Shown here: one piece after another, positions 34,167 through 42,650 of the stretch
How positions within the stretch are numbered: position 1 is the stretch's first letter
Layout of the letters: each line of letters starts with the position of its first letter
Assembly: GCF_024199905.1 (NCBI RefSeq)
Contig: NZ_JANAFB010000004.1
Coordinates: 1 to 64,000 of the forward strand
DNA: 64,000 nucleotides
Direction: 5' to 3'
Origin: Rothia santali
GTDB lineage: Bacteria; Actinomycetota; Actinomycetes; Actinomycetales; Micrococcaceae
Notes under the pieces: model-generated
The model's input: only the letters and a program-made list of their open reading frames with translations
What the model was told of the DNA's origin: nothing
The model's database searches: none
Position numbers and translations under genes: made by a program

Positions 34167-35555
34167 TCAGACCATCGCCCAGATCCCGGCTGCCACCGCG
34201 AACCCGGTCAGCGCCAGCACGGTCTCGAGGACGGTCCAGGTCTTCAGCGTCTGTGCCACCGTCATGTTGAAGTAGCGCTGGATGATCCAGAACCCGCCGT
34301 CGTTGACGTGGGAGGCGATCACCGAGCCGCTGGCCACTGCCGCGACGAGCAGCGCGAGCTGCGGCTGCGAATACCCGCCGGACTCCACGGCCGCCTGCAG
34401 GATGCCGCCGGTGGTCACGATCGCCACCGTCGCGGATCCCTGGGCGATGCGCAGCCCCGAGGAGATCACGAAGGCGGAGAGGATGAGCGGCCACCCCAGC
34501 GAGCTGAGGGAGCCGGCCACGGCCTCGCCGATCCCGGTCGCGGAGAGCACCGCCCCGAAGAACGCGCCCGAACCGATCACCAGCAGCAGCATGCCGACGG
34601 GGTTCAGCGCCTTGGAGATGATCGAGGCGATGTCCGAGGAGGAGCGGCCCCGGCGCAGCCCCAGCAGCCACATGGACAGCAGCACCGCGATGGCCAGCGC
34701 GATCGCCGGGGTGCCCACGAGGGTCAGGACGTCGCGCAGCGGGCCCTCCGCCAGCAGGATGTTGCCGAAGGTACCGCCGAGGATCAGCAGCAGCGGCAGG
34801 CCGATCACGAGCGCCACCACGCCCATGTTCGGCGGCGTCCGGTCCTCGGCCTCCTCCTGGAGCTTGGCCGAGGTGGCGGGGACAAAGGCGTGCACGCGCT
34901 TGCCGATCCAGATGCCCCACAGCAGGCCGGAGACAATGAACGCCGGGATGCCGACGGCGAAGCCCATCATCAGCACCCAACCCAGGTCCACCCCGAACAG
35001 ACCAGCCGCGGCGACCGGTCCGGGGTGCGGCGGCAGGAAGGCGTGGGTCACCGAGAGGCCCGCCAGCAGCGGCATCGCGTACTTGACCAGGGATCCGCCG
35101 CCCTGCCGCGCGGCCACGTAGACCAGCGGCGCCAGGACGAAGATGCCGATGTCGAAGAACACGGGGATGCCCAGGACGAACCCGCAGATGCCGATCGCCA
35201 CCGGCGTCCCTTTGGTCCCGAAGACCCTGGTCAGCCGGGCCAGCAGCACCTCGGCGGCCCCCGAGGACTCGAGCAGCGCGCCGAGCACCGTTCCGAGGCC
35301 GATGATGACGGTGATGTGCCCCAGCGTCCCGGCGTACCCCTTCTCCAGGATGGACTGCGATGCGCCGGTCGCGGACCCCACGAGGTCGGCCACCGAGACG
35401 CCCCCGGCCAAAGCGGTCAGGATGCCGACGATCAGCAGGGCGATGAACGGCTCCAGCTTGGCCTTGATGATGAGGACCAGGAGCACGGCGACGCTGGCCG
35501 CGGCCAGCAGGAGGAGGCCCAGGGTGTCGTTCTGCAGCCAGTCGATGAAGGTCAT
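34167..35555 (-). CDS. GntP-family gluconate-type (aldonate) permease
   Basis: A 462-residue membrane protein with about twelve to fourteen hydrophobic segments. Family marks are GICGFVLGIPVFFDIGIF, the HAFLPPHPGPVAAA loop and ASHVNDGGFWIIQRYFN near the end. GntP members import gluconate and related sugar or hydroxy acids with protons. ATG 35555 lies five bases after the aldolase stop, with GAGAGGGACGG in the aldolase 3' end as ribosome site, so it is cotranscribed with the pathway. Position suggests its substrate is the aminoaldonate or N-acyl compound consumed by the neighbouring enzymes. Confidence 0.93.
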   Translation of the reverse strand: MTFIDWLQNDTLGLLLLAAASVAVLLVLIIKAKLEPFIALLIVGILTALAGGVSVADLVGSATGASQSILEKGYAGTLGHITVIIGLGTVLGALLESSGAAEVLLARLTRVFGTKGTPVAIGICGFVLGIPVFFDIGIFVLAPLVYVAARQGGGSLVKYAMPLLAGLSVTHAFLPPHPGPVAAAGLFGVDLGWVLMMGFAVGIPAFIVSGLLWGIWIGKRVHAFVPATSAKLQEEAEDRTPPNMGVVALVIGLPLLLILGGTFGNILLAEGPLRDVLTLVGTPAIALAIAVLLSMWLLGLRRGRSSSDIASIISKALNPVGMLLLVIGSGAFFGAVLSATGIGEAVAGSLSSLGWPLILSAFVISSGLRIAQGSATVAIVTTGGILQAAVESGGYSQPQLALLVAAVASGSVIASHVNDGGFWIIQRYFNMTVAQTLKTWTVLETVLALTGFAVAAGIWAMV

Positions 35556-35560
35556 CGGGG

Positions 35561-36229
35561 TCACCGTCCCTCTCCGCGCTCGGCGGGCCCGGCGGCGGGA
35601 GCGACGCCGGTGGCCCGCTCCACGAACTCGGCGGCGCTCGCGGTGATCTTCGCCCACCGCCCGCCCTCGACGTCGGCGGCCGAGACCACGGAGGACCCGC
35701 AGCACACGGCCGTGGCCCCGGCGTCGATGAAGTCCCGGGCATTCCTCTCGTCAATCCCCCCGCTGGGGACGGTGGACAGCCCCGGGAAGGGTCCCTGGAG
35801 GTCCTTGACGAACCGCGGTCCGACGACGCCGGCCGGGAAGATCTTCACGTGCTCCGCCCCGAGCTCCCGGGCCCGCAGGACCTCGGTCGGCGTCATCGCC
35901 CCGAGGAGCACCGGCACGCCGGCCTCGCGGGCGACCTCGGCGACCTCCTCGATGACGGCGGGGGTGACCAGGAACTGCGCCCCGGCCCCCAGCGCTCCGC
36001 GGGCCTGGGCGGCGTCGAGCACGGTGCCCGCACCGACCAGCGTGCCGGGCGCACCGGTGCTGATCGCGTGCAGGTGCGACTCAACGTCGGGCGTGGTGTA
36101 GGTCAGCTCCAGGATGGAGACCCCGCCGGCGGCGAGGGCCTCTGCCAGGGCGACGGCGTCGGGGATGCGCTGGGCGCGTACCACCGCGACGACGCGGCTG
36201 CTGCGGAGTTGGTCGGTGAACGTGGTCAT
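35561..36229 (-). CDS. eda: 2-dehydro-3-deoxy-6-phosphogluconate aldolase
   Basis: A 222-residue class I aldolase. The Schiff-base lysine is in HVKIFPA, the catalytic glutamate in ILELTYTTP, and the phosphate-binding end is VPSGGIDERNARDFIDAGA. It splits KDPG into pyruvate and glyceraldehyde-3-phosphate, and some members also act on 4-hydroxy-2-oxoglutarate. I chose ATG 36229 (MTTFTDQL) with AAGGA upstream; an upstream in-frame start adds only low-complexity Pro-rich residues. In this cluster it should act after the KDG kinase. Confidence 0.95.
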   Translation of the reverse strand: MTTFTDQLRSSRVVAVVRAQRIPDAVALAEALAAGGVSILELTYTTPDVESHLHAISTGAPGTLVGAGTVLDAAQARGALGAGAQFLVTPAVIEEVAEVAREAGVPVLLGAMTPTEVLRARELGAEHVKIFPAGVVGPRFVKDLQGPFPGLSTVPSGGIDERNARDFIDAGATAVCCGSSVVSAADVEGGRWAKITASAAEFVERATGVAPAAGPAERGEGR

Positions 36230-36343
36230 GAAGGGGTCCTTGTCTGTCGGGATGACGGTGTGCGTGGGTGGGCGGGTTGGAACGGTTGGCCCGGGAGAAG
36301 GGGGGGCGCACCGGGTCCGGGGCCCGCAGGGCACAGTGCGGGC

Positions 36344-37990
36344 TCAGAGGGGCGTGGGCGAGAGCTGGTGGGGCGCGGCCTCCTCGCGGCGCAGCGCCCG
36401 GCCGGCGCGCAGGCCGGTCACCCCCTCCGTCGCGTAGGAGAGGGCCCCGTTGACCCACACGGCCCGGATCCCCCGAGCGGGCTGTCGAGGCTTGGCGAAG
36501 GTCGAGGCCGCGTCGACCGTCCGCGGGTCGAAGAGCACGAGGTCGGCGGTCCACCCCTCGTGGATCTCGCCCCGATCGCGCAGCCGCAGCCGCCGGGCGG
36601 GTCTCCCGGTCAAGTGGTGCACCATCTCCTCGAGGCCCATGAGCCCTTCGTCTCGGACGTAGTGCCCGAGGAAGCGGGGAAAGGTCCCCCACGCCCGAGG
36701 GTGCGGCTTGGCGCCGACGAGGATCCCGTCGCTGCCCCCGGTGTGCGCGGGGTGGGCCATGATGGTCCGGACGTTCTCCTCGTGTCCCACGTGCTGCAGG
36801 ATCCCGGTGCCGAGCCGGTCGGCGGCCATGAGGCGCAGGGCCGTGTCGAACGGGGCCTCGCCGGCCTCCTCGGCGATCTGCCGGACTGTCTTTCCCACGA
36901 GACCGGCCAGCTCGGGGCTGCGGACGCCGGAGATCTCCAGCGTCTCGTACTCCACGGTGACGCCGTGGCAGCCGTCCGAGCCGTTGACCTCCATGTCCTC
37001 GCGCATCCGCGCGCGGGCCGCGGGATCCTCGAAGCGGGCCAGGATCGCCTCGGTGTCTCCCGCCGCGGCCCACGAGGGGAGCACGGCGGAGAGCGTCGTC
37101 GCGCCGGGGAGGTACGGGTAGGTGTCCAGGGTGACGTCGACGCCGCGGGCCAGCGCGGCGTCGACGAGCTCCAGCAGGTCCCCGCCGCGCCCCTTGTTCT
37201 CGCCGAAGTTCATGGTGGCGTGCGTCAGGTGCAGCGCGCAGCCGCTGGCCTCCGCCAGGTCGACCATCTCGGCGTAGGCCTCCAGCGCCCCGCGCCCATA
37301 GGAGCGGGTGTGGGGCGAGAGGTACCCGCCGTGCCTCGCCAGCACCCCGCAGAGGGCGACCAGTTCGTCCCGGTCCGCGTACATCCCCGGGGTGTAGGTG
37401 AGCCCGGTGGACAGGCCCGCGGCGCCGTCGCGCAGCCCATCCTCCAGGAGCGAGCACATGCGCCGGATCTGGCCGGCGTCGGCGGCCCCCTCCTCGAAGC
37501 CCATGACCAGGGCGCGCAGCACCCCGTGCGGCACCAGGTACGCCGCGTTGGTGGCGATCCCCGCGGCGTCGAGCTCGTCGAGGTACGCGCGTACGGTGGG
37601 CCAGCCGATCTCGCGGTCCTCCGGGTCGTCGTTCCACCCCGCGATCTTCTGCCGCACCACGGCCAGCACCTCGGGCGTGATGGGCGCGTAGGAGAGCCCG
37701 TCCTGGCCCAGGACCTCCGTGGTGACCCCCTGGCTCAGCTTGGCGGTGTGCTCGGGGTTCAAGAGGATCTGCAGGTCGGAGTGCGCGTGCATGTCGATGA
37801 AGCCCGGCGCCAGGATCAGGCCGGCGGCGTCGAGGTGCTCGGCGTGCTCCCCGGGCTGCAGGGAGCCGGGCCGCGCGAGCGAGCGGATCCGCCCGCCCTC
37901 GAGCACGACGTCGGCCTCCCGCCCGGGGGCGCCCGTCCCGTCGACGACGGTGGCGCGGGAGATGAGGGTGCGTGTGGTGTCCATGTCCAT
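36344..37990 (-). CDS. N-acyl-D-amino-acid deacylase family amidohydrolase
   Basis: A 548-residue amidohydrolase. The metal-binding HAHSD motif follows APGFID near residue 66, HLTHATMN and QHVGHE supply further candidate ligands, and the C terminus has the composite-domain segment EGWTADLVLFDP. Classical D-aminoacylases carry a zinc cysteine in a G-N-C-G motif after GVTT; here that position reads GQDGLS, so the cysteine is an aspartate. This points to a subgroup with different metal use or substrate. ATG 37990 has GAGGAGG upstream. Position between the aldolase and the PLP deaminase suggests it removes an N-acyl group to yield the free amino acid. Confidence 0.88.
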   Translation of the reverse strand: MDMDTTRTLISRATVVDGTGAPGREADVVLEGGRIRSLARPGSLQPGEHAEHLDAAGLILAPGFIDMHAHSDLQILLNPEHTAKLSQGVTTEVLGQDGLSYAPITPEVLAVVRQKIAGWNDDPEDREIGWPTVRAYLDELDAAGIATNAAYLVPHGVLRALVMGFEEGAADAGQIRRMCSLLEDGLRDGAAGLSTGLTYTPGMYADRDELVALCGVLARHGGYLSPHTRSYGRGALEAYAEMVDLAEASGCALHLTHATMNFGENKGRGGDLLELVDAALARGVDVTLDTYPYLPGATTLSAVLPSWAAAGDTEAILARFEDPAARARMREDMEVNGSDGCHGVTVEYETLEISGVRSPELAGLVGKTVRQIAEEAGEAPFDTALRLMAADRLGTGILQHVGHEENVRTIMAHPAHTGGSDGILVGAKPHPRAWGTFPRFLGHYVRDEGLMGLEEMVHHLTGRPARRLRLRDRGEIHEGWTADLVLFDPRTVDAASTFAKPRQPARGIRAVWVNGALSYATEGVTGLRAGRALRREEAAPHQLSPTPL

Positions 37991-38017
37991 GGGGTCCTCC
38001 TCGGTCGGTCCCGTGCC

Positions 38018-39253
38018 TTAGAAGTAGGTGGTGACGAGGTCGGTCACGGTGCCCTCGGCGTCGAGGACCGGCAGCACCGCCCACTTGTCCAGCACCGTGC
38101 AGGGGTGCGAGAGGTTCAGCCGCAGCACCTCGCCGACCAGCGGCGCCTCCTGGCCCTCCGCGTAGCGCACGTAGCCGTGCTGGTCGTTGAGCTCGACGAC
38201 GTCGCCCCGGAACTCCCGCTCCGGGCCGCCGGGGGCCTCGCAGGCCGCCGCGACGGTGGGCAGCCCGACGTCGAAGGACACGTCCCGCCGCCCGACGTCG
38301 ACGATCGCCAGGCCCGGCTCGGGCTGCGAGACCACTCGCGCCCACCCGGTCATCGCGTTCGCGAACTCGTGCTCGGTGCCGGTCAGCGGGGAGACGCCGC
38401 GGCAGAAGCCGGCGTCGTGCACCAGGTAGGCGCCCGCGCGGACGATCACGTCCGCCCCGGTCTCCTCCGCAGCCGGCCGCAGGACCTCGGAGACGACGTC
38501 GAAGAACGCGCTGCCGCCCGCGCTCAGGAAGGGGCGCTCGACGTCGTAGAGGCCGGTCGCCCGGCGGTGCAGCTCGGCGACCCGCTCCAGGTACTCGCGG
38601 GCGATGTCCAGGTCCGCCTCGGTCCGCTCGTGCGCCAGCGCGCCCTCGTACCCGCCGACCCCGGAGAGCACCAGGTTCGGCGCCCGGTGGACGGCGCGGG
38701 CGACGTCGAGCGCCTCCTCGACGGTCCGGGCCCCGGTGCGGCCGCCGACCCCGCCGAGCTCGACCATGACCTCGAGCGGGCCCGCCGCGGCGTGCTCGCC
38801 CAGCAGCTCCACGGTCCGCACGGAGTCGGCCCAGGAGACGAGCCGCACGCCCTCGGCGGACTCGGCCGAGGCCCAGGCGATGTCCGCCGGGGACGTCAGC
38901 GAGTTGGCGAGCATCAGCGTGCGGTGCCCGAACCGGCGGGCGACCCGCAGCTGCGGCACGTTGGCCAGGGTGATGCCCCAGGCGCCGTGGTCGAGCTGCA
39001 GCTGCCAGAGCTGCGGGGACATCGTGGTCTTGCCGTGGGGGGCCAGGGCGACGCCGTGGTCGCGGCACCACGTGGCCATGGTCCGGGCGTTGTGGTTCAG
39101 GGCCTGCTCGTCGAGCGTGACCAGGGGCGTGTTCAGCTCGGTTGCGGGGGTCCCGAGGACGCCCCGGTCGCCGGACGCGAGATCGCGACCCCCGAGGGCC
39201 TTGTTGGCGCCGTGCGACGGGCGGTCCAGGGGCTGGTGGGGTGTGGGGAGCAT
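38018..39253 (-). CDS. D-serine/D-threonine dehydratase-like PLP enzyme (candidate aminoaldonate deaminase)
   Basis: A 411-residue fold-type III PLP enzyme: alanine-racemase N-terminal barrel plus DSD1-like C terminus. The PLP lysine is in LAPHGKTTM, and the metal pair is in NLSHPCTVLDKW (His-x-Cys), as in zinc-dependent D-serine dehydratase and D-threonine aldolase. Deaminases of this type release ammonia via an enamine/imine, matching the RidA gene in the cluster. With KDG kinase and KDPG aldolase alongside, D-glucosaminate is a strong candidate substrate because its deamination gives KDG directly. ATG 39253 follows GGAGG. Its promoter faces kdgK across the palindromic operator region. Confidence 0.85.
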   Translation of the reverse strand: MLPTPHQPLDRPSHGANKALGGRDLASGDRGVLGTPATELNTPLVTLDEQALNHNARTMATWCRDHGVALAPHGKTTMSPQLWQLQLDHGAWGITLANVPQLRVARRFGHRTLMLANSLTSPADIAWASAESAEGVRLVSWADSVRTVELLGEHAAAGPLEVMVELGGVGGRTGARTVEEALDVARAVHRAPNLVLSGVGGYEGALAHERTEADLDIAREYLERVAELHRRATGLYDVERPFLSAGGSAFFDVVSEVLRPAAEETGADVIVRAGAYLVHDAGFCRGVSPLTGTEHEFANAMTGWARVVSQPEPGLAIVDVGRRDVSFDVGLPTVAAACEAPGGPEREFRGDVVELNDQHGYVRYAEGQEAPLVGEVLRLNLSHPCTVLDKWAVLPVLDAEGTVTDLVTTYF

Positions 39254-39281
39254 AGTGATCTTTCCTCCGTCGATGAGGTTC

Positions 39282-39310
39282 GTTGCGTATTTTGCAACGG
39301 CAGTTGCAAA
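39282..39310. promoter_or_regulatory. Palindromic operator between the deaminase and kdgK genes
   Basis: Two overlapping palindromes. GTTGCGTATTTTGCAAC (39282-39298) matches 14 of 17 bases with the operator at 53049-53065. TTTGCAAC-GGCA-GTTGCAAA (39291-39310) is a perfect 8-bp inverted repeat. On the plus strand TTGCAA (39304-39309) with TAGTGT (39327-39332) at 17-base spacing is a possible kdgK promoter, so a bound regulator would cover the -35 region. The IclR protein encoded just downstream of kdgK is the obvious candidate. Confidence 0.7.
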
Positions 39311-39374
39311 AACCTGAGTCTATGTCTAGTGTCACACTCGAAAGTTGTCAACGGTTCGGGAACAGGAGGCCCTC

Positions 39375-40355
39375 ATGCCGCACGCTGTCTGCCTCGGCGA
39401 GACGATGGCCGTCATGTCGCCAGGTCAAGCGGGGGATGGATCCATTCGCACGCTGTCCTGCACGGCGGGCGGCGCCGAGTCCAACGTGGCCGCCGGCCTC
39501 GAGGCGGCAGGTGTGCCGACTTCCTGGATCTCGCGGCTGGGGACGGACCCACTCGGGGACCTGATCCTGGAGGAGATCGGCGGGGCCGGCGTCGACGTCG
39601 GCGCCGTGGTCCGCGACCCGGACCGGCTCACCGGGCTGTACCTGAAATCGCGGCGGGGCGAGGCGGGCAAGAGCGAGGTGTTCTACTACCGCGAGGGCTC
39701 GGCCGCATCGGCGATGACGCCCGCGCTGCTGGACGACGCCGAGGCGGCCCGCCGCCTGACCACCGCGGATCTCGTGCACACCTCCGGGATCACCGCCTCC
39801 CTCTCGGACGGGTGCTCCGATCTGCTGGAGGCGCTGTTCTCCCGCCCCCGGACCGCCCGGGTGTCCTTCGACGTCAACTACCGTCCCTCGTTGCCGCGGG
39901 TCTCACCCCAGGACCTGCTGAACCTGGCCCGGCGGGCCGACGTCGTGTTCGTCGGGGCCGACGAGGCGCGGGCGGCGTGGGGGGCGGAGGACGTCGAGGA
40001 CGTCTTCGCCGCGCTCCCGGACGTCCCGTGCCTCGTGGTCAAGGACGACGCGCGCCGCGCGCTGTGCCGGCTCGACGGCTCGGTCAGCGCGGTCCCATCC
40101 CTCGAGGTCCGGGTGGTCGACGCCGTGGGGGCGGGCGACGCGTTCGCGGCGGGCTTCCTGGCGGGGCTCCTCCGGGGGGACGACGCCGTCCGCTGCCTGC
40201 GCCGCGGTCACCTCCACGCGTCCGCCGCGCTGACCACCACGGCGGACCGCGCGCTGCCACCGGCTGAGAAGACTTTGAACGCCCTGCTCGCGGTGACCGA
40301 AGATGAGTGGAAGAGCATCCGCGTGGACGAGTCGGGTGTGCACCGTGGAGGTTGA
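39375..40355 (+). CDS. kdgK: PfkB-family sugar kinase, probable 2-dehydro-3-deoxygluconate kinase
   Basis: A 326-residue ribokinase-fold kinase. It has the substrate-side CTAGGAESNVAAGLEAAG loop, FDVNYRPSLP, and the catalytic anion-hole motif VDAVGAGDAFAAGF. The family and the adjacent KDPG aldolase point to phosphorylation of KDG at O6. ATG 39375 has a textbook AGGAGG five bases upstream; an in-frame start at 39345 would add ten residues without a ribosome site. The IclR gene begins two bases after the stop, so the two are cotranscribed. Confidence 0.9.
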   Translation: MPHAVCLGETMAVMSPGQAGDGSIRTLSCTAGGAESNVAAGLEAAGVPTSWISRLGTDPLGDLILEEIGGAGVDVGAVVRDPDRLTGLYLKSRRGEAGKSEVFYYREGSAASAMTPALLDDAEAARRLTTADLVHTSGITASLSDGCSDLLEALFSRPRTARVSFDVNYRPSLPRVSPQDLLNLARRADVVFVGADEARAAWGAEDVEDVFAALPDVPCLVVKDDARRALCRLDGSVSAVPSLEVRVVDAVGAGDAFAAGFLAGLLRGDDAVRCLRRGHLHASAALTTTADRALPPAEKTLNALLAVTEDEWKSIRVDESGVHRGG

Positions 40356-40357
40356 CC

Positions 40358-41125
40358 TTGAGCCAAGTCCTGGGCCGTGCGATGGACATTCTGGACCACC
40401 TGGCGAGCGAGCCGTCCTCGCTCGCCGAGCTGAGCCGCGTGTTCGACGTGCACAAGACCACGATCATGCGCGTGCTGCATGCGCTGGAGGAGCGCCACTA
40501 CGTGGTGAGGTATCCGGACGAGAGGTACCACCTCGGTCACGGGCTCTACTCGCTGGCGTCGGCGGCGGCGACCGGCCGGGGCATCCAGGTCGCCGCGCAC
40601 CCGCATCTGGTGCGGCTGAACATGGACATCGGGCACACGGTGCACCTCGCCGCCCTGGAGGGCGACGAGGTGGTCTACATCGACAAGGTCGAGCCGCGAA
40701 CGCCGGTGCGCATGTACTCCCGCGTGGGGCTCTCGGCGTCGCTGAACTCTGCGGCGGTCGCGAAGATCCTGGCAGGAAGCCTGGGCCGGGCGGATCGGGA
40801 GCGGCTGCTCGTGCGCGCGGACCTCGCCGAGCGCACCCCGCACACCCTCACGACGCCGGAGCAGGTGCTCGCCGCGTGGGACGAGGCGAGCCTGCGCCAC
40901 TGGGCGGCGGACCGCGAGGAGCACGAACGGCTGGTGCACTGCGTCGCGGTCCCGATCTACGGCGCGGACGGCACGGTGTGGGCGGCGCTGTCCGTCACGG
41001 TGCCGACCATGGTCCTGGACTTCGGGCAGCTGACGGCGATGCTGCCGCGCCTGCACGAGGCCGCGCGCGCGATCTCGGCCGACCTGGGGTTCAGGGGCGA
41101 GGTGCCGGCTCCCGAGGTGGAGTAG
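40358..41125 (+). CDS. IclR-family transcriptional regulator (aminoaldonate cluster)
   Basis: A 255-residue regulator with an N-terminal winged helix (VLGRAMDILDHL, then SLAELSRVFDVHKTTIM) and a C-terminal effector domain (GHTVHLAALEGDEVVYIDKVE). TTG 40358 is chosen because GGAGG sits six bases upstream and because the sister gene at 56237 has the same layout (GGAGGT-x-GACC before the start, then the codons for SQVLG). Only six of the first 60 residues differ between the two. It probably binds the palindromes at 39282-39310, controlling both its own operon and the divergent one; an acid such as KDG could be the effector. Confidence 0.92.
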   Translation: MSQVLGRAMDILDHLASEPSSLAELSRVFDVHKTTIMRVLHALEERHYVVRYPDERYHLGHGLYSLASAAATGRGIQVAAHPHLVRLNMDIGHTVHLAALEGDEVVYIDKVEPRTPVRMYSRVGLSASLNSAAVAKILAGSLGRADRERLLVRADLAERTPHTLTTPEQVLAAWDEASLRHWAADREEHERLVHCVAVPIYGADGTVWAALSVTVPTMVLDFGQLTAMLPRLHEAARAISADLGFRGEVPAPEVE

Positions 41126-41273
41126 GGACCGTCTTGTCCGGGGTCCGAGAGGCCGGGGCCAAAGCGGCCGTCGTCGGGCGCTCGCCTCTGCGCCCTCCGG
41201 CTGGGGCGGCGTCCGACCGCGCCGCCGGCCACCAGTTTTCCGTCATCAACGACATCGACAGAAGGGAGTCGCC

Positions 41274-41678
41274 ATGAGCGACAAGCAGATCGTGACCACC
41301 GACCAGGCGCCGGCCCCGGCGTACGTCTTCTCGCAGGGGATCCGCATCGGCAACATGCTGCAGGTCTCGGGGCAGGGCCCGAAGGATCCGGAGCTCAACG
41401 AGTACATCGGCGCGGGCGACGTGAAGGTCCAGACCACGCGGACTCTGGAGAACGTCCGCGCCATCGTGGAGGCCGGCGGCGCCTCGATGGAGGACGTGCT
41501 GATGCTGCGCGTCTACCTAACCAAGCGCGAGGACTTCGCGGCGATGAACGAGGCCTACGCGGAGTTCGTGGAGAAGTACGTGCCGTCCAAGAAGTTCCCG
41601 TCCCGCACCACCGTCTTCGTGGGTCTTCCGGACGAGCCGATGCTGGTGGAGATCGACGCCGTCGCCGTCGTGGCGTAG
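41274..41678 (+). CDS. ridA: RidA-family enamine/imine deaminase
   Basis: A 134-residue protein of the RidA/YjgF family. The signature GGASMEDVLMLRVYLTKREDF and the end SRTTVFVGLPDEPMLVEIDAVAVV carry the conserved Arg and Glu of the active site. RidA speeds hydrolysis of 2-aminoacrylate-type enamines released by PLP dehydratases, preventing damage. Placement after the IclR gene and within reach of the D-serine-dehydratase-like enzyme suggests it handles that enzyme's intermediate. ATG 41274 follows GAAGGGAG. A hairpin begins right at the stop. Confidence 0.93.
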   Translation: MSDKQIVTTDQAPAPAYVFSQGIRIGNMLQVSGQGPKDPELNEYIGAGDVKVQTTRTLENVRAIVEAGGASMEDVLMLRVYLTKREDFAAMNEAYAEFVEKYVPSKKFPSRTTVFVGLPDEPMLVEIDAVAVVA

Positions 41679-41727
41679 CTCGGGGCCCGCCGCCTTCGTA
41701 TCGCGCGGCGGACCTCCCGGTCCCGAG
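41679..41727 (+). terminator. Terminator-like hairpin after ridA
   Basis: CTCGGG (41679-41684) pairs with CCCGAG (41722-41727), and CCGCCGC (41687-41693) with GCGGCGG (41705-41711). It starts at the base after the ridA stop. Confidence 0.55.
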
Positions 41728-41867
41728 GCCTGCGGTCGAGGGCGGTGCGAGATCCGCCGCGTGCCATCATTCGGCCGCGTGCCGTCATTCCGCCGGGGTC
41801 CGGCACCCGCCGCGCGCGGGCCCGGTCCTCGCCGGTCTGCCGACCCGCTCGGATTATCCTGATTCGT

Positions 41868-42641
41868 ATGATCAGCTCACCGACCGGCCGCCGTGGATGC
41901 CTCGCAGCATCCGCGGCGGCCGTTCTGCTCGCCCTGACCGCCTGCGGCGGGGGAGGGGGCTCCGCGGAGTCCACACCCGCCCCGTCGGAGACCTTCGTCG
42001 TCTCGGACACCCCGTCGGACGAGGGGACGACGCCGTCCGCCTCCGCCATACCGTCCGCCTCCGAGACGCCCGAGCCCTCCGCCCCCGAACCCGACGCCGC
42101 GACCTCCGCCGCGCCGTCCGAACCGGGCGACGCCACCCCGGACGCCCCGGCACCCAGCGACGCGGCGCCCACCCTCCCGCCGGGCATGGCGGCCTCCGAC
42201 CCGGTCTCGGTGCAGATTCCCCTGACCGGCGTCGACTCCCAGCTGATGCACCTGGGCCTGCGGGACAACGGCTCGCTCGAGGTGCCGCCCGGTGAGCCCG
42301 GGTCCCCCGCCGCCTGGTACGACGGCTCTCCCGCCCCCGGCGACCGCGGCCCCGCCGTCCTGCTGGGCCACGTCAACGACACCGAGGGCGGCAACGGCGT
42401 CTTCGCCGGCCTGCGGGACCTCTCGCCCGGCGACGAGGTCGAGGTCGCCCGCGAGGACGGCAGCACCGCGACCTTCCGCGTCGAGTACGGCGAGCAGTAC
42501 GCCAAGAACGAGTTCCCCACCGAGAAGGTCTACGGCAACACCATCGGTTCCGAGCTCCGCCTGATCACCTGCGACGGCTACGACCCGGCCACCGGGGAGT
42601 TCGACGACAACTACGTCGTCTACGCGCAGCTCGTCGCGTGA
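41868..42641 (+). CDS. Class F-like sortase with lipoprotein-type signal
   Basis: A 257-residue protein. A signal peptide ends in a lipobox-like LTAC followed by a Gly/Ser/Pro/Glu-rich stalk (about residues 30-110). The sortase core has the catalytic His in LLGHVN and Cys in LITCDGYD. The arginine expected shortly after the cysteine in sortases is not obvious (the segment reads ATGEFDDNYVVYA). No LPxTG substrate is in this window. There is no good ribosome site; TATCCT (41855-41860) lies seven bases before ATG 41868, so the message may be leaderless. A strong hairpin overlaps codons 6-18. Class F sortases are common in actinobacteria with unclear substrates. Confidence 0.85.
   Translation: MISSPTGRRGCLAASAAAVLLALTACGGGGGSAESTPAPSETFVVSDTPSDEGTTPSASAIPSASETPEPSAPEPDAATSAAPSEPGDATPDAPAPSDAAPTLPPGMAASDPVSVQIPLTGVDSQLMHLGLRDNGSLEVPPGEPGSPAAWYDGSPAPGDRGPAVLLGHVNDTEGGNGVFAGLRDLSPGDEVEVAREDGSTATFRVEYGEQYAKNEFPTEKVYGNTIGSELRLITCDGYDPATGEFDDNYVVYAQLVA
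41885..41922 (+). other. Hairpin in the sortase signal-peptide coding region
   Basis: A 16-bp stem (one T-G pair) and 6-base loop. The left arm contains CCGCCGTGGATGC, identical to the arm of the terminator at 34005-34019; the right arms differ by one base over the same stretch. It is followed by TTCT. It could pause or end transcription from ridA, or control sortase translation. Confidence 0.65.
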
Positions 42642-42650
42642 GGCCGAGGC

